DNA of 64,000 nucleotides from Lachnospiraceae bacterium (GTDB taxonomy: Bacteria; Bacillota; Clostridia; Lachnospirales; Lachnospiraceae), in NCBI GenBank assembly GCA_024695145.1, contig JAILIS010000032.1:1-64000 (forward strand). Reading direction: 5' to 3'. This document shows positions 8,673 to 16,886 of the stretch, one piece after another. Below the pieces are notes generated by a model, which made no database searches, had not been told where the DNA came from, and saw only the letters and a program-made list of their open reading frames with translations. A program made the position numbers and the translations under genes. Numbering within the stretch: the stretch's first letter is position 1; each line of letters opens with the position of its first letter.

Positions 8673-9410
8673 ATGAAAAAATTAATCGCAGTGGTATTGA
8701 CACTTGCCGTTTCATCATGTGCGCTTATCGCATGCGGCGGCAGCGGCGCCGGGTCGGAAAAGAAAGGTGAGGGCGTGATGACCTACGGGGAGTATGTCGC
8801 AGCACCTGTTGATTCCGAGGTTACGGTCGAGACATATGTTCAGGCTGCCAATGCATGGTGGGACGGAAAGATAACATTATATACACAGGATAAGGACGGC
8901 GGCTATTTCATATATGATATGCCCTGTTCGGAAGAGGATGCGGCTAAGCTCACACCCGGAACGAAGATCAAGGTCAAGGGTTACAAGTCCGAGTGGTCGG
9001 GTGAAGTTGAGATCATTGATGCAACATTTGAGATCGAGGACGGATCATATATAGCACAAGCCGAGGACGTTACCGAATACCTCGGAAAAGATGAACTCGA
9101 AAATCACATGAACGAGTTCGTATCCTTTAAAGGACTTGTGATCGAGCCTTCAAAGGATGCAGACGGAAATGAGGCACCGTTTTTGTACAACTGGGACGGC
9201 TCAGGTGAGGTCGGCAACGACGTTTACTTTAATGTTTCCAAGGACGGACAGACATATACGTTCCTCGTAAGAGCATATCTTACGGGACAGGATACCGGAG
9301 TATACAAGACAGCCGAGACACTCAAGGTAGGAGATACGATCGACTGCGAAGGCTTCCTGTACTGGTATGAGGGCGTGAATCCGCATATAACGAACATAAC
9401 CATAAAATAA
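8673..9410 (+). CDS. Predicted lipoprotein with OB-like domains
   Basis: A 245-residue exported protein: short signal peptide with lipobox LIAC, then a Gly/Ser-rich linker. The mature part has two beta-rich stretches reminiscent of OB folds, one around VDSEVTVETYVQAAN ... GTKIKVKGYKSEWSG and one around FVSFKGLVIEPS ... VGDTIDCEGFLYWYEG. OB-fold lipoproteins in this group have no settled function, so none is assigned. ATG 8673 lies 7 nt after AAGGAG and is preferred to ATG 8667, which is too close. It stands alone, divergent from the sugar importer. Confidence 0.75.
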   Translation: MKKLIAVVLTLAVSSCALIACGGSGAGSEKKGEGVMTYGEYVAAPVDSEVTVETYVQAANAWWDGKITLYTQDKDGGYFIYDMPCSEEDAAKLTPGTKIKVKGYKSEWSGEVEIIDATFEIEDGSYIAQAEDVTEYLGKDELENHMNEFVSFKGLVIEPSKDADGNEAPFLYNWDGSGEVGNDVYFNVSKDGQTYTFLVRAYLTGQDTGVYKTAETLKVGDTIDCEGFLYWYEGVNPHITNITIK

Positions 9411-9456
9411 AATGAGATATACTATATCATGTTTGTTTAAATTATGGTATACTACA

Positions 9457-9525
9457 TTTTGTGTGACAGTAGTGTGACTTTTCGCATGTTATATTACAGT
9501 TGTCACACAGATACATCACACAACA
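9457..9525. repeat. Cluster of TGTGTGA motifs upstream of a small peptide gene
   Basis: The block holds TTTTGTGTGACA (9457-9468), GTGTGACT (9472-9479), the inverted TTGTCACACA (9500-9509) and CATCACACAACA (9514-9525). A further TGTTGTGTGA lies just after the gene at 9827-9836. The repeated TTGTGTGA core in both orientations suggests regulator binding sites or paired RNA segments. Confidence 0.5.
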
Positions 9526-9545
9526 TAGTTTAAGGAGGTAAAATA

Positions 9546-9821
9546 ATGGAAGGCAAAAATCTTAATGCAGCAGATCTTGAAGACGTTAACGGCGGTATGG
9601 TCATAGGAACGACTTCTTACGGTTATCTTGTCGATGACAAGGGTAATGTTACATTCACCGACAAGACAGGTCAGTCTGTTGTGCTGACGACAGCTCAGTG
9701 GAATAAACTTAAGAGCAATTATGTTCACACAGGAGGTAACCCTGAAGCATATCTTAAGGATGTTACCATTAAAGAGATGAAAGAAGCGAACCTTATTCCG
9801 TCTAACCCGTTGGGAGTATAA
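9546..9821 (+). CDS. Small double-glycine-leader peptide (bacteriocin-like precursor or secreted peptide)
   Basis: A 91-residue protein beginning MEGKNLNAADLEDVNGG, which matches the double-glycine leader pattern (Leu, Leu and Val at the expected spacing before GG) that C39 peptidase/ABC exporters cleave. The remaining 74 residues start MVIGTTSYGYLV and contain neither cysteine nor an obvious helix-breaker pattern of a classical bacteriocin. Start is set by AAGGAGGT at 9532-9539. No C39 exporter or modification enzyme lies in the window, so processing would need an enzyme elsewhere. The gene is monocistronic, between TGTGTGA motifs and a hairpin terminator. Function is unknown. Confidence 0.75.
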   Translation: MEGKNLNAADLEDVNGGMVIGTTSYGYLVDDKGNVTFTDKTGQSVVLTTAQWNKLKSNYVHTGGNPEAYLKDVTIKEMKEANLIPSNPLGV

Positions 9822-9889
9822 ACAACTGTTGTGTGAGGCGAAAAGAGACGGCGGCGAAGGCAATGGCCCCAGCCGTTGTTTCTTTTTTT
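9820..9889 (+). terminator. Terminator-like structure after the GG-leader gene
   Basis: AAACAAC (9820-9826) can pair with GTTGTTT (9875-9881) around an inner ACGGC/GCCGT stem (9848-9852 with 9872-9876, partly competing), followed by a run of seven T (9883-9889). Confidence 0.5.
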
Positions 9890-9985
9890 ACAAAAACACT
9901 TTTCATATTGCGTTTTTTACCATATAATGTACAATAAGATAAGCGGGAAGCTTTTCGCGTCTCATAGTATTATGGAGGTAATCAA

Positions 9986-10285
9986 ATGAACATCACAAAA
10001 ACCAAAGAAGGCAGCAAGCTTACGGTAACCCTTGAGGGAAGGCTTGATACGACTACTTCGCCTCAGCTCGAGGAAGAGATTAAGGATGAATTTGAAGGCA
10101 TCAAAGAGCTTGTGCTGGATATCAAAGATCTTGAGTATATCTCATCTGCCGGCCTGAGAGTTCTTCTCTTTGCACAGAAGAAGATGAACACACAGGGTTC
10201 AATGGTGATCAAGGGAGCGAACGAAGAGATCATGGAGATCTTCGAAGTTACCGGTTTCGTTGATATTCTTACTATCGAATCATAA
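9986..10285 (+). CDS. STAS-domain protein (anti-sigma factor antagonist type)
   Basis: A 99-residue single STAS domain. It starts MNITKTKEGSKLTVTLEGRL, with the LDTTTSPQLEE strand-helix, and has the phosphorylation loop DLEYISSAGLRVLL, where the Ser-Ser-Ala-Gly-Leu-Arg motif matches SpoIIAA/RsbV-type antagonists. Such proteins bind anti-sigma kinases unless phosphorylated. No RsbW/SpoIIAB-like kinase or sigma factor is adjacent; instead a gene with a different kinase fold follows. GGAGG precedes the start. A strong hairpin terminator separates it from the next gene. Confidence 0.9.
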   Translation: MNITKTKEGSKLTVTLEGRLDTTTSPQLEEEIKDEFEGIKELVLDIKDLEYISSAGLRVLLFAQKKMNTQGSMVIKGANEEIMEIFEVTGFVDILTIES

Positions 10286-10317
10286 GGTTATTAATATTTC
10301 ATATAACAGACATTAAG

Positions 10318-10350
10318 CAGCGGCAGCAATTATTCTGCCGCTGATTGTTT
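10318..10350 (+). terminator. Rho-independent terminator after the STAS gene
   Basis: A perfect 9-bp stem, CAGCGGCAG (10318-10326) with CTGCCGCTG (10335-10343), 8-nt loop, then ATTGTTT. It ends 16-19 nt before the next start, so the downstream gene would depend on readthrough or its own signals. Confidence 0.65.
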
Positions 10351-10365
10351 CGGGAAAACATTATC

Positions 10366-11841
10366 ATGATGAACAAACTCGAGGAAGCGATCATATATGC
10401 TACGCTTCTGCACCAGGGCAAAGCCCGTAAGATCAAGAATACCCCTTACATTCTGCATCCTCTCGAAGTCGCCGAGATCATCTCGACAATGACAGATGAT
10501 ATAGATATCATCACGGCAGGGGTACTTCATGATGTGGTGGAAGATACCGACGGCACACTTCCGGAGATAAGGAACAGGTTTGGAGAACGGGTCGCCGAGC
10601 TCGTATCTTCCGAAACCGAGAACAAGTATCCCGGACAGGACAGTTCCGTTACGTGGATGAAGCGCAAGGAAGACAGTCTGCATTTTCTGAAGAACAGTAC
10701 CGATACAGGTGTCAAGATGCTCTGGCTTGCCGATAAGCTTTCCAATATAAGAGCTCTTGCCGGAAGTGTAAGTGAGCTCGGGGATGATGTCTGGGAGGTA
10801 TTCAACCAGAAAGATCCTGCGATGCACTGCTGGTATTACAGGAAAGTTGCCGAGTATGTCGAGCTTGAGCTCAACAGGACCGGTGCATATAAAGAACTGA
10901 TCAAGCATATCAACTACATCTGGCCCGGAACCATTGATGTGGAAAAGAGCCGGTACAAGAAATACAAAGAAGTATCGGTGGAGGGCTGTAAGCTGATAGG
11001 TCGCGGAGCCAAGGGCGATGTGTACCGGTATGACGATGAGCTGATCATCAAGGTATATAATGAGAAGAACACATATGCGGATGTTGAACGCGAGATAGAG
11101 CTTTCCAGGAAGGCGTTTGTAATGGGTCTTCCAACGGCTATATCATTCGGTATCGTTGCAGTCGGCAAACAGTACGGAGCCATGTATGAACTGCTCGATT
11201 CTCCGAGCGTTTCCAACTGCATCGCTTCCGCACCCGTACGAGTCGGTGAATATGCCCGTCTTATGGCGGATATAGGACATATGGTCCACAGTACCGAGAC
11301 CGATGAGGATGTTTTCCCGGATTCCGCCGATACAATGCGCCTGTGGATCACAGAAGGCGTTATGCGGGATGACGAGATGCTTGCGAACCGGATCATCGGG
11401 CTGATCAATGCTCTTCCTCCCACGAAAAATATAGTGCATGGTGATTTTCACACGGGAAATGTGCTTTTGCAGAACGGTGAACCTCTCCTGATAGATCTTG
11501 ACAGGATGTCGGTAGGCAATCCGATATTCGATCTGGCGGGACTGTATATGTCATATATCTTTTATGCCAGCCGTGATCCCGAACAGACCAAGGAATTCAT
11601 GGGCTTTACGGCAGAAGTGGCGGGGCAGTTTTATAATGAATTCATAAAAGCATACCTCGAAACAGAGGATGAGAAAAGAATATCAGCTGTAAATGACAAA
11701 GTGGCTCTGATCAGTGCCGCGAGAATTATCCGACAGGTCAGAAAGAAGAGAACGCTTTCCGAGGAACAGGAAGCATACAAAAATATGCTTATCGGAAAGA
11801 TAAGGGAGCTGGTCGAACGTGTGGATTCGATTATGATCTGA
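10366..11841 (+). CDS. Fusion of SpoT/MESH1-like HD hydrolase and APH-type kinase domain
   Basis: A 491-residue two-domain protein. Residues about 1-185 are an HD domain of the ppGpp-hydrolase type: NTPYILHPLEVAEI, AGVLHDVVEDT and WLADKLSNIRAL supply the His, HD and Asp metal ligands. From about 205 an aminoglycoside-phosphotransferase-like kinase follows: LIGRGAKGDVYRY (nucleotide loop), LIIKVY (Lys), IVHGDFHTGNVLL (catalytic loop) and PLLIDLDRM (metal Asp). The kinase half resembles small-molecule kinases seen in rumen bacteria. Both active sites look intact. Substrates are unknown; nucleotide alarmone breakdown for the HD half is inference. Two adjacent ATG codons (10366, 10369) are possible starts. 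Confidence 0.82.
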   Translation: MMNKLEEAIIYATLLHQGKARKIKNTPYILHPLEVAEIISTMTDDIDIITAGVLHDVVEDTDGTLPEIRNRFGERVAELVSSETENKYPGQDSSVTWMKRKEDSLHFLKNSTDTGVKMLWLADKLSNIRALAGSVSELGDDVWEVFNQKDPAMHCWYYRKVAEYVELELNRTGAYKELIKHINYIWPGTIDVEKSRYKKYKEVSVEGCKLIGRGAKGDVYRYDDELIIKVYNEKNTYADVEREIELSRKAFVMGLPTAISFGIVAVGKQYGAMYELLDSPSVSNCIASAPVRVGEYARLMADIGHMVHSTETDEDVFPDSADTMRLWITEGVMRDDEMLANRIIGLINALPPTKNIVHGDFHTGNVLLQNGEPLLIDLDRMSVGNPIFDLAGLYMSYIFYASRDPEQTKEFMGFTAEVAGQFYNEFIKAYLETEDEKRISAVNDKVALISAARIIRQVRKKRTLSEEQEAYKNMLIGKIRELVERVDSIMI

Positions 11842-11873
11842 AGCTGATCTGTTTGTGAAGGTTAGGGGTTACA

Positions 11874-12215
11874 ATGGATCCGGAAGAGGAAAGAGTCTTA
11901 TACCTGGCTCGTGCAGGCAATTCCAAGATATTCAAATACGGGACATATAATATGGTACAGGATCGTGCGATCACGCAGGATCATCCTTTCTATGTCAAAA
12001 GGGAGGACGGTCTGCAGAAGGTATCTTATATCCCACCGCAGCAGGCAAGCCAACAAGCAGCGGATGATCCGCGGCAAAATCAGACGGATGCCGGGACGCA
12101 GTCTCCGGCAATGGAGACGCAGGATCCCGAAGAACTTGCGGCCGCTGTCATTTCGAATAATTTCAAAGTCGGCCTGTCGCAGGAAGAAGTCGATGCCCTT
12201 TTAAACGGCATGTAA
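11874..12215 (+). CDS. Small protein ending in a FliM-like CheY-binding motif
   Basis: A 113-residue protein. The first 55 residues (EEERVLYLARAGNSKIF and on) form a compact unknown domain, then a Gln/Asp-rich, probably unstructured linker of about 40 residues, then the C-terminal peptide GLSQEEVDALLNGM. This closely matches the N-terminal peptide of the flagellar switch protein FliM (LSQ-x-E-I-DALLNG), which binds phosphorylated CheY. Here it is at the opposite end of an unrelated protein. It follows the HD-kinase gene by 32 nt, probably in one transcript, ending at the terminator at 12323. No flagellar gene is in the window. Role as a response-regulator tether is inference. Confidence 0.75.
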   Translation: MDPEEERVLYLARAGNSKIFKYGTYNMVQDRAITQDHPFYVKREDGLQKVSYIPPQQASQQAADDPRQNQTDAGTQSPAMETQDPEELAAAVISNNFKVGLSQEEVDALLNGM

Positions 12216-12219
12216 AAAC

Positions 12220-12299
12220 TGCGGATAACAGGACTTGAACCTGCACGGTCTCCCACCAGAACCTAAATCTGGCGCGTCTGCCAATTCCGCCATATCCGC
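12220..12299 (-). tRNA. tRNA-Leu (anticodon UAG)
   Basis: On the minus strand the acceptor arms GCGGATA and TATCCGC pair fully with A as discriminator. The anticodon stem CCAGA/TCTGG encloses TTTAGGT, giving anticodon TAG (complement of 12263-12265). GCAGG-TTCAAGT-CCTGT forms the T arm, and a short extra arm (type II) lies between. No CCA is encoded. Confidence 0.95.
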
Positions 12300-12322
12300 A
12301 AGCGTTCTATATCATATCACAG

Positions 12323-12355
12323 ACCGCCCTTTTAATCAAACACTGGCGGTTTTTT
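12323..12355 (+). terminator. Rho-independent terminator
   Basis: ACCGCC (12323-12328) pairs with GGCGGT (12345-12350), followed by a T run to 12355. It would end plus-strand transcripts coming from the STAS/HD-kinase region. Confidence 0.6.
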
Positions 12356-12366
12356 GCGATTGAATG

Positions 12367-12372
12367 TATAAT
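12367..12372 (+). promoter_or_regulatory. Consensus -10 box close to the GDPD-like start
   Basis: TATAAT sits only 8 nt before the ATG at 12381, predicting a transcript that starts at or next to the start codon. No ribosome binding site and no convincing -35 box are present, so a leaderless message is possible. Confidence 0.4.
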
Positions 12373-12380
12373 ACCTCTGT

Positions 12381-13292
12381 ATGAGCAGGTATGTTGATGT
12401 AAATATTTATTTCGGGAAGAAAAAATTTCGGGTGACCGGCGTTATCATCGTCGCGACCCTGCTGGTTTTGCTTACCTGCATCGGTGTGATCCTTTTCATT
12501 CCCGCACGCGGATTTGAGGATATCGATATGTGCCGCGAAAAGCTTGCCGGAGAGCGCTATATAATACATGCGGGAGGCTTTGTGACCGATCCCGAAGGTC
12601 GGCAGCTGTCATATACCAATTCTCTTGAAAGCCTTTACAACTGTTATGAGAACGGAAACCGTATCAGCGAGTTCGATCTGATGAGGACTTCTGACGGCAG
12701 GATAGTATGTGCCCATGACAGCGATGAAGAAGATGAGTGGGCATACGGTGTCGGAGATTGCGGGAATAAGAGCGAGCCTCCGACACTTGATGAGTTTAAG
12801 GCTGCGAAGTTTGACGGGACTCTTACGACGATGTCATTTGACGATCTGGCTGATTTTATGAAGGATCACGGTGACTTCTACATTGTTACCGATGTCAAGG
12901 ACGACAACATCGGGATATGTGAACAGATACGCCTGGAGTACCCGTGGCTTGTCAATAATATCATCGTCCAGATATATCACAGCGATGAATATGACACTAT
13001 AAAAGAGCTCGGGTTCGATTATATCATCTATACGCTCTATAATGCGGCCGAGGCAGAGCTTGATCCCGATGAGCTTGCCCGGTTTGTATCGGAGAGAGAA
13101 CTTGCCGGTGTGACTTTCTGGGAGGATTTCCCGAATGTCTATCCGGACAGTTTTGATGTGCTCGGGGCGGTGGGTATCCCGATGTTCGTACATACGATAA
13201 ATGACCGTGACAAGATGAAGTTCTACATAGATGCCGGTATCACCGGGATCTACACGGATGTTACAGATAAAGGAGAACAATATGAATTATGA
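12381..13292 (+). CDS. Membrane-anchored glycerophosphodiester phosphodiesterase-like protein
   Basis: A 303-residue protein with one N-terminal membrane helix (about residues 20-42, VIIVATLLVLLTCIGVIL) and an external GDPD TIM-barrel. Signature pieces are IIHAGG, TNSLESL, ISEFDLMRTSDGRIVCAHD (Glu-x-Asp and the catalytic His) and a late FVHTIND. The family cleaves glycerophosphodiesters to an alcohol and glycerol-3-phosphate. The canonical HRG...NT is relaxed (HAGG, TNS). It overlaps the next small membrane protein by 11 nt, and an LTA-synthase-like enzyme follows, so a role in glycerol-phosphate surface polymers is likely (inference). Confidence 0.82.
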   Translation: MSRYVDVNIYFGKKKFRVTGVIIVATLLVLLTCIGVILFIPARGFEDIDMCREKLAGERYIIHAGGFVTDPEGRQLSYTNSLESLYNCYENGNRISEFDLMRTSDGRIVCAHDSDEEDEWAYGVGDCGNKSEPPTLDEFKAAKFDGTLTTMSFDDLADFMKDHGDFYIVTDVKDDNIGICEQIRLEYPWLVNNIIVQIYHSDEYDTIKELGFDYIIYTLYNAAEAELDPDELARFVSERELAGVTFWEDFPNVYPDSFDVLGAVGIPMFVHTINDRDKMKFYIDAGITGIYTDVTDKGEQYEL

Positions 13293-13614
13293 TATCATCC
13301 TGACGTTTATCGACTATCTTCTCATCCCCTTTCTGGCGCTGGCCATCGACCTGAAGCGCTCAAAAAAGGAGACGGTTGCGAGTCTTCAAAACTTCCTGCT
13401 GTATACTTCCTATACTGTGGCGATAGTTCTGATCACCTATGTTCTGAGGGTTGCGCTCAGCCGCGTAGTCATATCACTCGGAACGGATCCCGGAACGGGA
13501 GTCTATACGATGATCGCCACGGTCGTGGCACTGATACTGCCGTACATAAAGGAGATCATCGTTACATACTGTGACGTCAGATGCGAGATTAAGGCCAAAA
13601 AGGACAGTTTGTAA
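13282..13614 (+). CDS. Small integral membrane protein in glycerol-phosphate gene group
   Basis: A 110-residue protein with three hydrophobic stretches (near residues 5-22, 35-55 and 75-95) and a basic C-terminus CEIKAKKDSL. No family recognised. AGGAG precedes ATG 13282, which lies inside the end of the GDPD-like gene, so the two are coupled. Position between GDPD and an LTA-synthase-like gene suggests an accessory membrane subunit; that is inference. Confidence 0.75.
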   Translation: MNYDIILTFIDYLLIPFLALAIDLKRSKKETVASLQNFLLYTSYTVAIVLITYVLRVALSRVVISLGTDPGTGVYTMIATVVALILPYIKEIIVTYCDVRCEIKAKKDSL

Positions 13615-13615
13615 G

Positions 13616-15142
13616 TTGAAGGACAGATCCCGTCGAATTACCAAAATATGCTTCGTCATATATATCATATCCGCGTTCATCGACACTGCCGTACAGGGCA
13701 TGTTCGTCTGGTTTCAGGCATCATTCGGAGTTACGTTCCGAGAGATAATCTATACGATAAAATCACCCCTTTCGGGTGCAAACAGTGATTTTTTCTCCCG
13801 CGCGGTCTCGTATGTCTTTCCCAGGCTTGTTATATTTGCAGGCCTGATACTTGTGGGCATATTCTTTTTCTTTATGCTCGGAAAATATATCTCGGCAGGC
13901 CTTTTGATAGGAAGAAAAGGGAGAGAGGACCTGTGCATCGATATCGTATCATGCCTGAAGGGGCTGCTGTTTGTCGCGGTTTTCGGCTGTGCGGTATTGG
14001 TGATCGTAAACATCAACAGAAGACTTGAGATCACGACTTTTATCCGCGACTACAACGCGAGGACCACGATCTATGACGACTACTATGTAAAGCCCGACAC
14101 GTCAAAGATCACGGCAGATAAGCCCAAAAACCTCCTGTACATATATATGGAGAGCATGGAGACGACCTATGCATCCGTGGAGGACGGCGGAGAACAGCCG
14201 AAGATCAATTACATCCCGAATCTGACCAGGATAGCAAACGAGAATATCTCATTCTCTGATGAGGAGAAGCTCGGCGGATTTATCAGTGCGAAAAATACCG
14301 ACTGGACAATGTCCGCGATATGGGCGACCGAGACCGGTGCGGCATTCGCGTTCCCGATAGAGGGCAATTCCGATTTCGGGGATCAGGAACATTTTTCGAA
14401 AAATACCGTGACCCTTGGGGATATCCTTAATGAAAAAGGATACGAGCAGGAATTCCTGTGCGGTTCCGATTCCACTTTCGGCGGCAGGAAAGCGTTCTTT
14501 GAACAGCACGGTGATTTTCGCGTGTATGACAAATTCACGGCAGAGGACGAGGGCTATCTGTTACCGTCAGAGGAGGTCAACTGGGGTCTTGAGGACTGGC
14601 GGCTCTATGACATAGCAAAAGATGAGCTGACAAGGCTTGCGGCGGAAGGCCGGCCGTTCAACCTTACGATGCTCACGGTCGACACTCATCATTACGACGG
14701 GTGGATATGTCCGTATTGCGAGGACACATATCCCGAGCAGCTTGCAAACGTACTCATTTGCGCAGACAGGCAGATTAATGATTTTCTCGACTGGTGCAGC
14801 CGGCAGGACTGGTATGACGACACCGTCATTGTGATACAGGGCGATCATCCGAGAATGGACCAGTCGCTCGTAACGGATGTGAAAGACCGTATGGTCTACA
14901 ACTGCTTCATCAACACCGGATACGATCCGGCATCTTTAAATATGAAGAACAGGGTATGGAACACGATGGATATGTTCCCGACGGTCCTTGCCGCTATGGG
15001 ATACGACATCCCCGGCAACAGGCTGGGACTCGGTACCAACATGTTCTCAAACGACAAAACTCTGTGCGAGACTCTAGGCAGCGATTACATCGATACCGAA
15101 GTTCAAAAATATTCGCAGTTCTACGCTGATAATTTCTATTGA
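13616..15142 (+). CDS. LTA synthase / phosphoglycerol transferase family membrane sulfatase-fold protein
   Basis: About 508 residues: four or so N-terminal membrane helices, then a large extracellular alkaline-phosphatase-superfamily domain. Motifs resemble phosphoglycerol transferase I (OpgB) and LtaS: LYIYMESMETTYAS (metal Glu), NTDWTMSAIWATETG (nucleophile Thr region), LTVDTHHYDGW and VIQGDHPRMDQS (metal Asp, His). It probably transfers or polymerises glycerol phosphate outside the cell. The start is uncertain: TTG 13616 directly follows the previous stop; a GTG at 13571 inside the previous gene is also in frame. It is the third gene of a GDPD, membrane protein, synthase set. Confidence 0.83.
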   Translation: MKDRSRRITKICFVIYIISAFIDTAVQGMFVWFQASFGVTFREIIYTIKSPLSGANSDFFSRAVSYVFPRLVIFAGLILVGIFFFFMLGKYISAGLLIGRKGREDLCIDIVSCLKGLLFVAVFGCAVLVIVNINRRLEITTFIRDYNARTTIYDDYYVKPDTSKITADKPKNLLYIYMESMETTYASVEDGGEQPKINYIPNLTRIANENISFSDEEKLGGFISAKNTDWTMSAIWATETGAAFAFPIEGNSDFGDQEHFSKNTVTLGDILNEKGYEQEFLCGSDSTFGGRKAFFEQHGDFRVYDKFTAEDEGYLLPSEEVNWGLEDWRLYDIAKDELTRLAAEGRPFNLTMLTVDTHHYDGWICPYCEDTYPEQLANVLICADRQINDFLDWCSRQDWYDDTVIVIQGDHPRMDQSLVTDVKDRMVYNCFINTGYDPASLNMKNRVWNTMDMFPTVLAAMGYDIPGNRLGLGTNMFSNDKTLCETLGSDYIDTEVQKYSQFYADNFY

Positions 15143-15227
15143 AAATCAGCGCTTATATGTTACAATCTGTTGAGGGTTCACAAAATGTACCCGGCAGCAG
15201 GCACCATAAAAGAAAAGGAGTAATATT

Positions 15228-16886
15228 ATGAATCTTTCACCTCTTCAAAAAGCAAGGTATGAGTATGTTCCGAAGCTTCCCGGCATGCTCAGGAACGGGA
15301 TCAGCGAGATCTGCGTCAAGGACGGGGAAGCTACACAGTCTGTAGCCGATCAGGACAAGATCAAGGCTCTTTTCCCGAATACATACGGCAAGAACGAGAT
15401 CACATTCGCAAAGGGTGCGAACACATCGGAAGCGAAGAAGCAGGTTGTCGGCGTGATCCTTTCGGGCGGACAGGCTCCCGGCGGACATAATGTTATAAGC
15501 GGTCTGTATGATGCGTTAAAATCAACCGACAAAAACAATGTACTTCTCGGATTCAAGGGCGGCCCGAGCGGACTGATAGATGACGACTACGTTGAATTTG
15601 ACGATGCTTTCATCGATGCATACAGGAATACCGGCGGATTCGATATCATCGGTTCCGGCAGAACAAAGCTCGAGACAAAGGAGCAGTTTGCGATCGTTAC
15701 GGAAGTAGCGAAAAAGCACGGCCTAACCGCTATCGTTATCATCGGCGGTGACGACAGTAACACGAATGCGGCTGTACTTGCCGAGTACATGGCAGCAAAC
15801 AATACGGGCGTTCAGGTAATAGGATGTCCGAAGACCATAGACGGTGACCTCAAGAACGAGGATATCGAAGCATCATTCGGATTCGATACGGCAACGAAGA
15901 CATATTCCGAGCTTATCGGCAACATTGAAAGAGATGCCAATTCAGCGAAGAAGTACTGGCACTTCATCAAAGTCATGGGCAGAAGCGCGAGCCATGTTGC
16001 TCTTGAGTGTGCCCTCGAGACACAGCCCAACATCTGCCTCATCGGTGAGGAAGTTGCAGCCAAGAAGATGTCACTGTCCCAGATCGCGTCCCAGATCGCG
16101 GATTCGGTTGAAAAGCGCGGCAATGCAGGAAACAACTTCGGTGTAGCGATCATTCCCGAAGGTATCGTTGAGTTCGTTCCCGAGTTCTCAAAGCTCATCG
16201 CCGAGATCAACGAGCTCCTCGCAGGAGAGAACACAGAGAAGTTCAATGCGCTTCCCGACTGGAATGCAAAGTATGATTTTATAGAAAAAGGTCTTACAAA
16301 GGAATCAATGGCGGTATTTGCGATCCTTCCGCAGCTCATTCAGCAGCAGCTCTTCCTTGAGAGAGACCCTCACGGTAACGTACAGGTTTCCCTCATCGAA
16401 TCCGAGAAGCTTCTGTCACAGCTCGTTGCGGACGAGCTCGCAAAGAGAAAGGCAGCAGGCACATACAAGGGCAAATTCGGTGCTCAGCATCACTTCTTCG
16501 GATACGAAGGCAGATGCGCATTCCCTTCAAACTTTGATGCGGATTACTGCTATTCACTCGGATACAACGCATTCATGCTCATCCAGTACGGTTATACCGG
16601 ATACCTTTCAAAGGTTTCAAACCTTTCGGCTCCGGCTGAGCAGTGGGTTGCAGGCGGAATGCCCATCACGAAGATGATGAACATCGAGAGAAGAAACGGT
16701 GAAGACAAGCCCGTTATCAGAAAGGCTCTTGTTGAGCTTGACGGCAAGCCCTTCAAGTACTTCGAGGCCAACCGTGACAAGTGGGCAGTTGAGACGGCGT
16801 TCACATATCCCGGCGCGATCCAGTATTACGGTCCTTCAGAGGTCTGTGACCTTACCACCAGGACTCTGGCGCTCGAGAAGGGCTGA
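15228..16886 (+). CDS. pfp: Pyrophosphate--fructose-6-phosphate 1-phosphotransferase
   Basis: A 552-residue long-form PPi-dependent phosphofructokinase, the usual length for this clade. Motifs: [35 protein letters not shown] (the second Asp, replacing the Gly of ATP enzymes, favours PPi), [10 protein letters not shown] (Lys of PPi-PFKs and catalytic Asp) and [11 protein letters not shown]. It catalyses reversible phosphorylation of fructose 6-phosphate by pyrophosphate in cytosolic glycolysis. AAGGAG precedes the ATG. Its 3' end overlaps the convergent hypothetical gene by about 50 nt. Confidence 0.95.
   Translation: MNLSPLQKARYEYVPKLPGMLRNGISEICVKDGEATQSVADQDKIKALFPNTYGKNEITFAKGANTSEAKKQVVGVILSGGQAPGGHNVISGLYDALKSTDKNNVLLGFKGGPSGLIDDDYVEFDDAFIDAYRNTGGFDIIGSGRTKLETKEQFAIVTEVAKKHGLTAIVIIGGDDSNTNAAVLAEYMAANNTGVQVIGCPKTIDGDLKNEDIEASFGFDTATKTYSELIGNIERDANSAKKYWHFIKVMGRSASHVALECALETQPNICLIGEEVAAKKMSLSQIASQIADSVEKRGNAGNNFGVAIIPEGIVEFVPEFSKLIAEINELLAGENTEKFNALPDWNAKYDFIEKGLTKESMAVFAILPQLIQQQLFLERDPHGNVQVSLIESEKLLSQLVADELAKRKAAGTYKGKFGAQHHFFGYEGRCAFPSNFDADYCYSLGYNAFMLIQYGYTGYLSKVSNLSAPAEQWVAGGMPITKMMNIERRNGEDKPVIRKALVELDGKPFKYFEANRDKWAVETAFTYPGAIQYYGPSEVCDLTTRTLALEKG

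Noticed and set aside
9472..9509. CRP-type operator (TGTGA...TCACA)
   Set aside because: The half-sites are over 20 nt apart rather than 6, and no CRP-like regulator was seen in the window.
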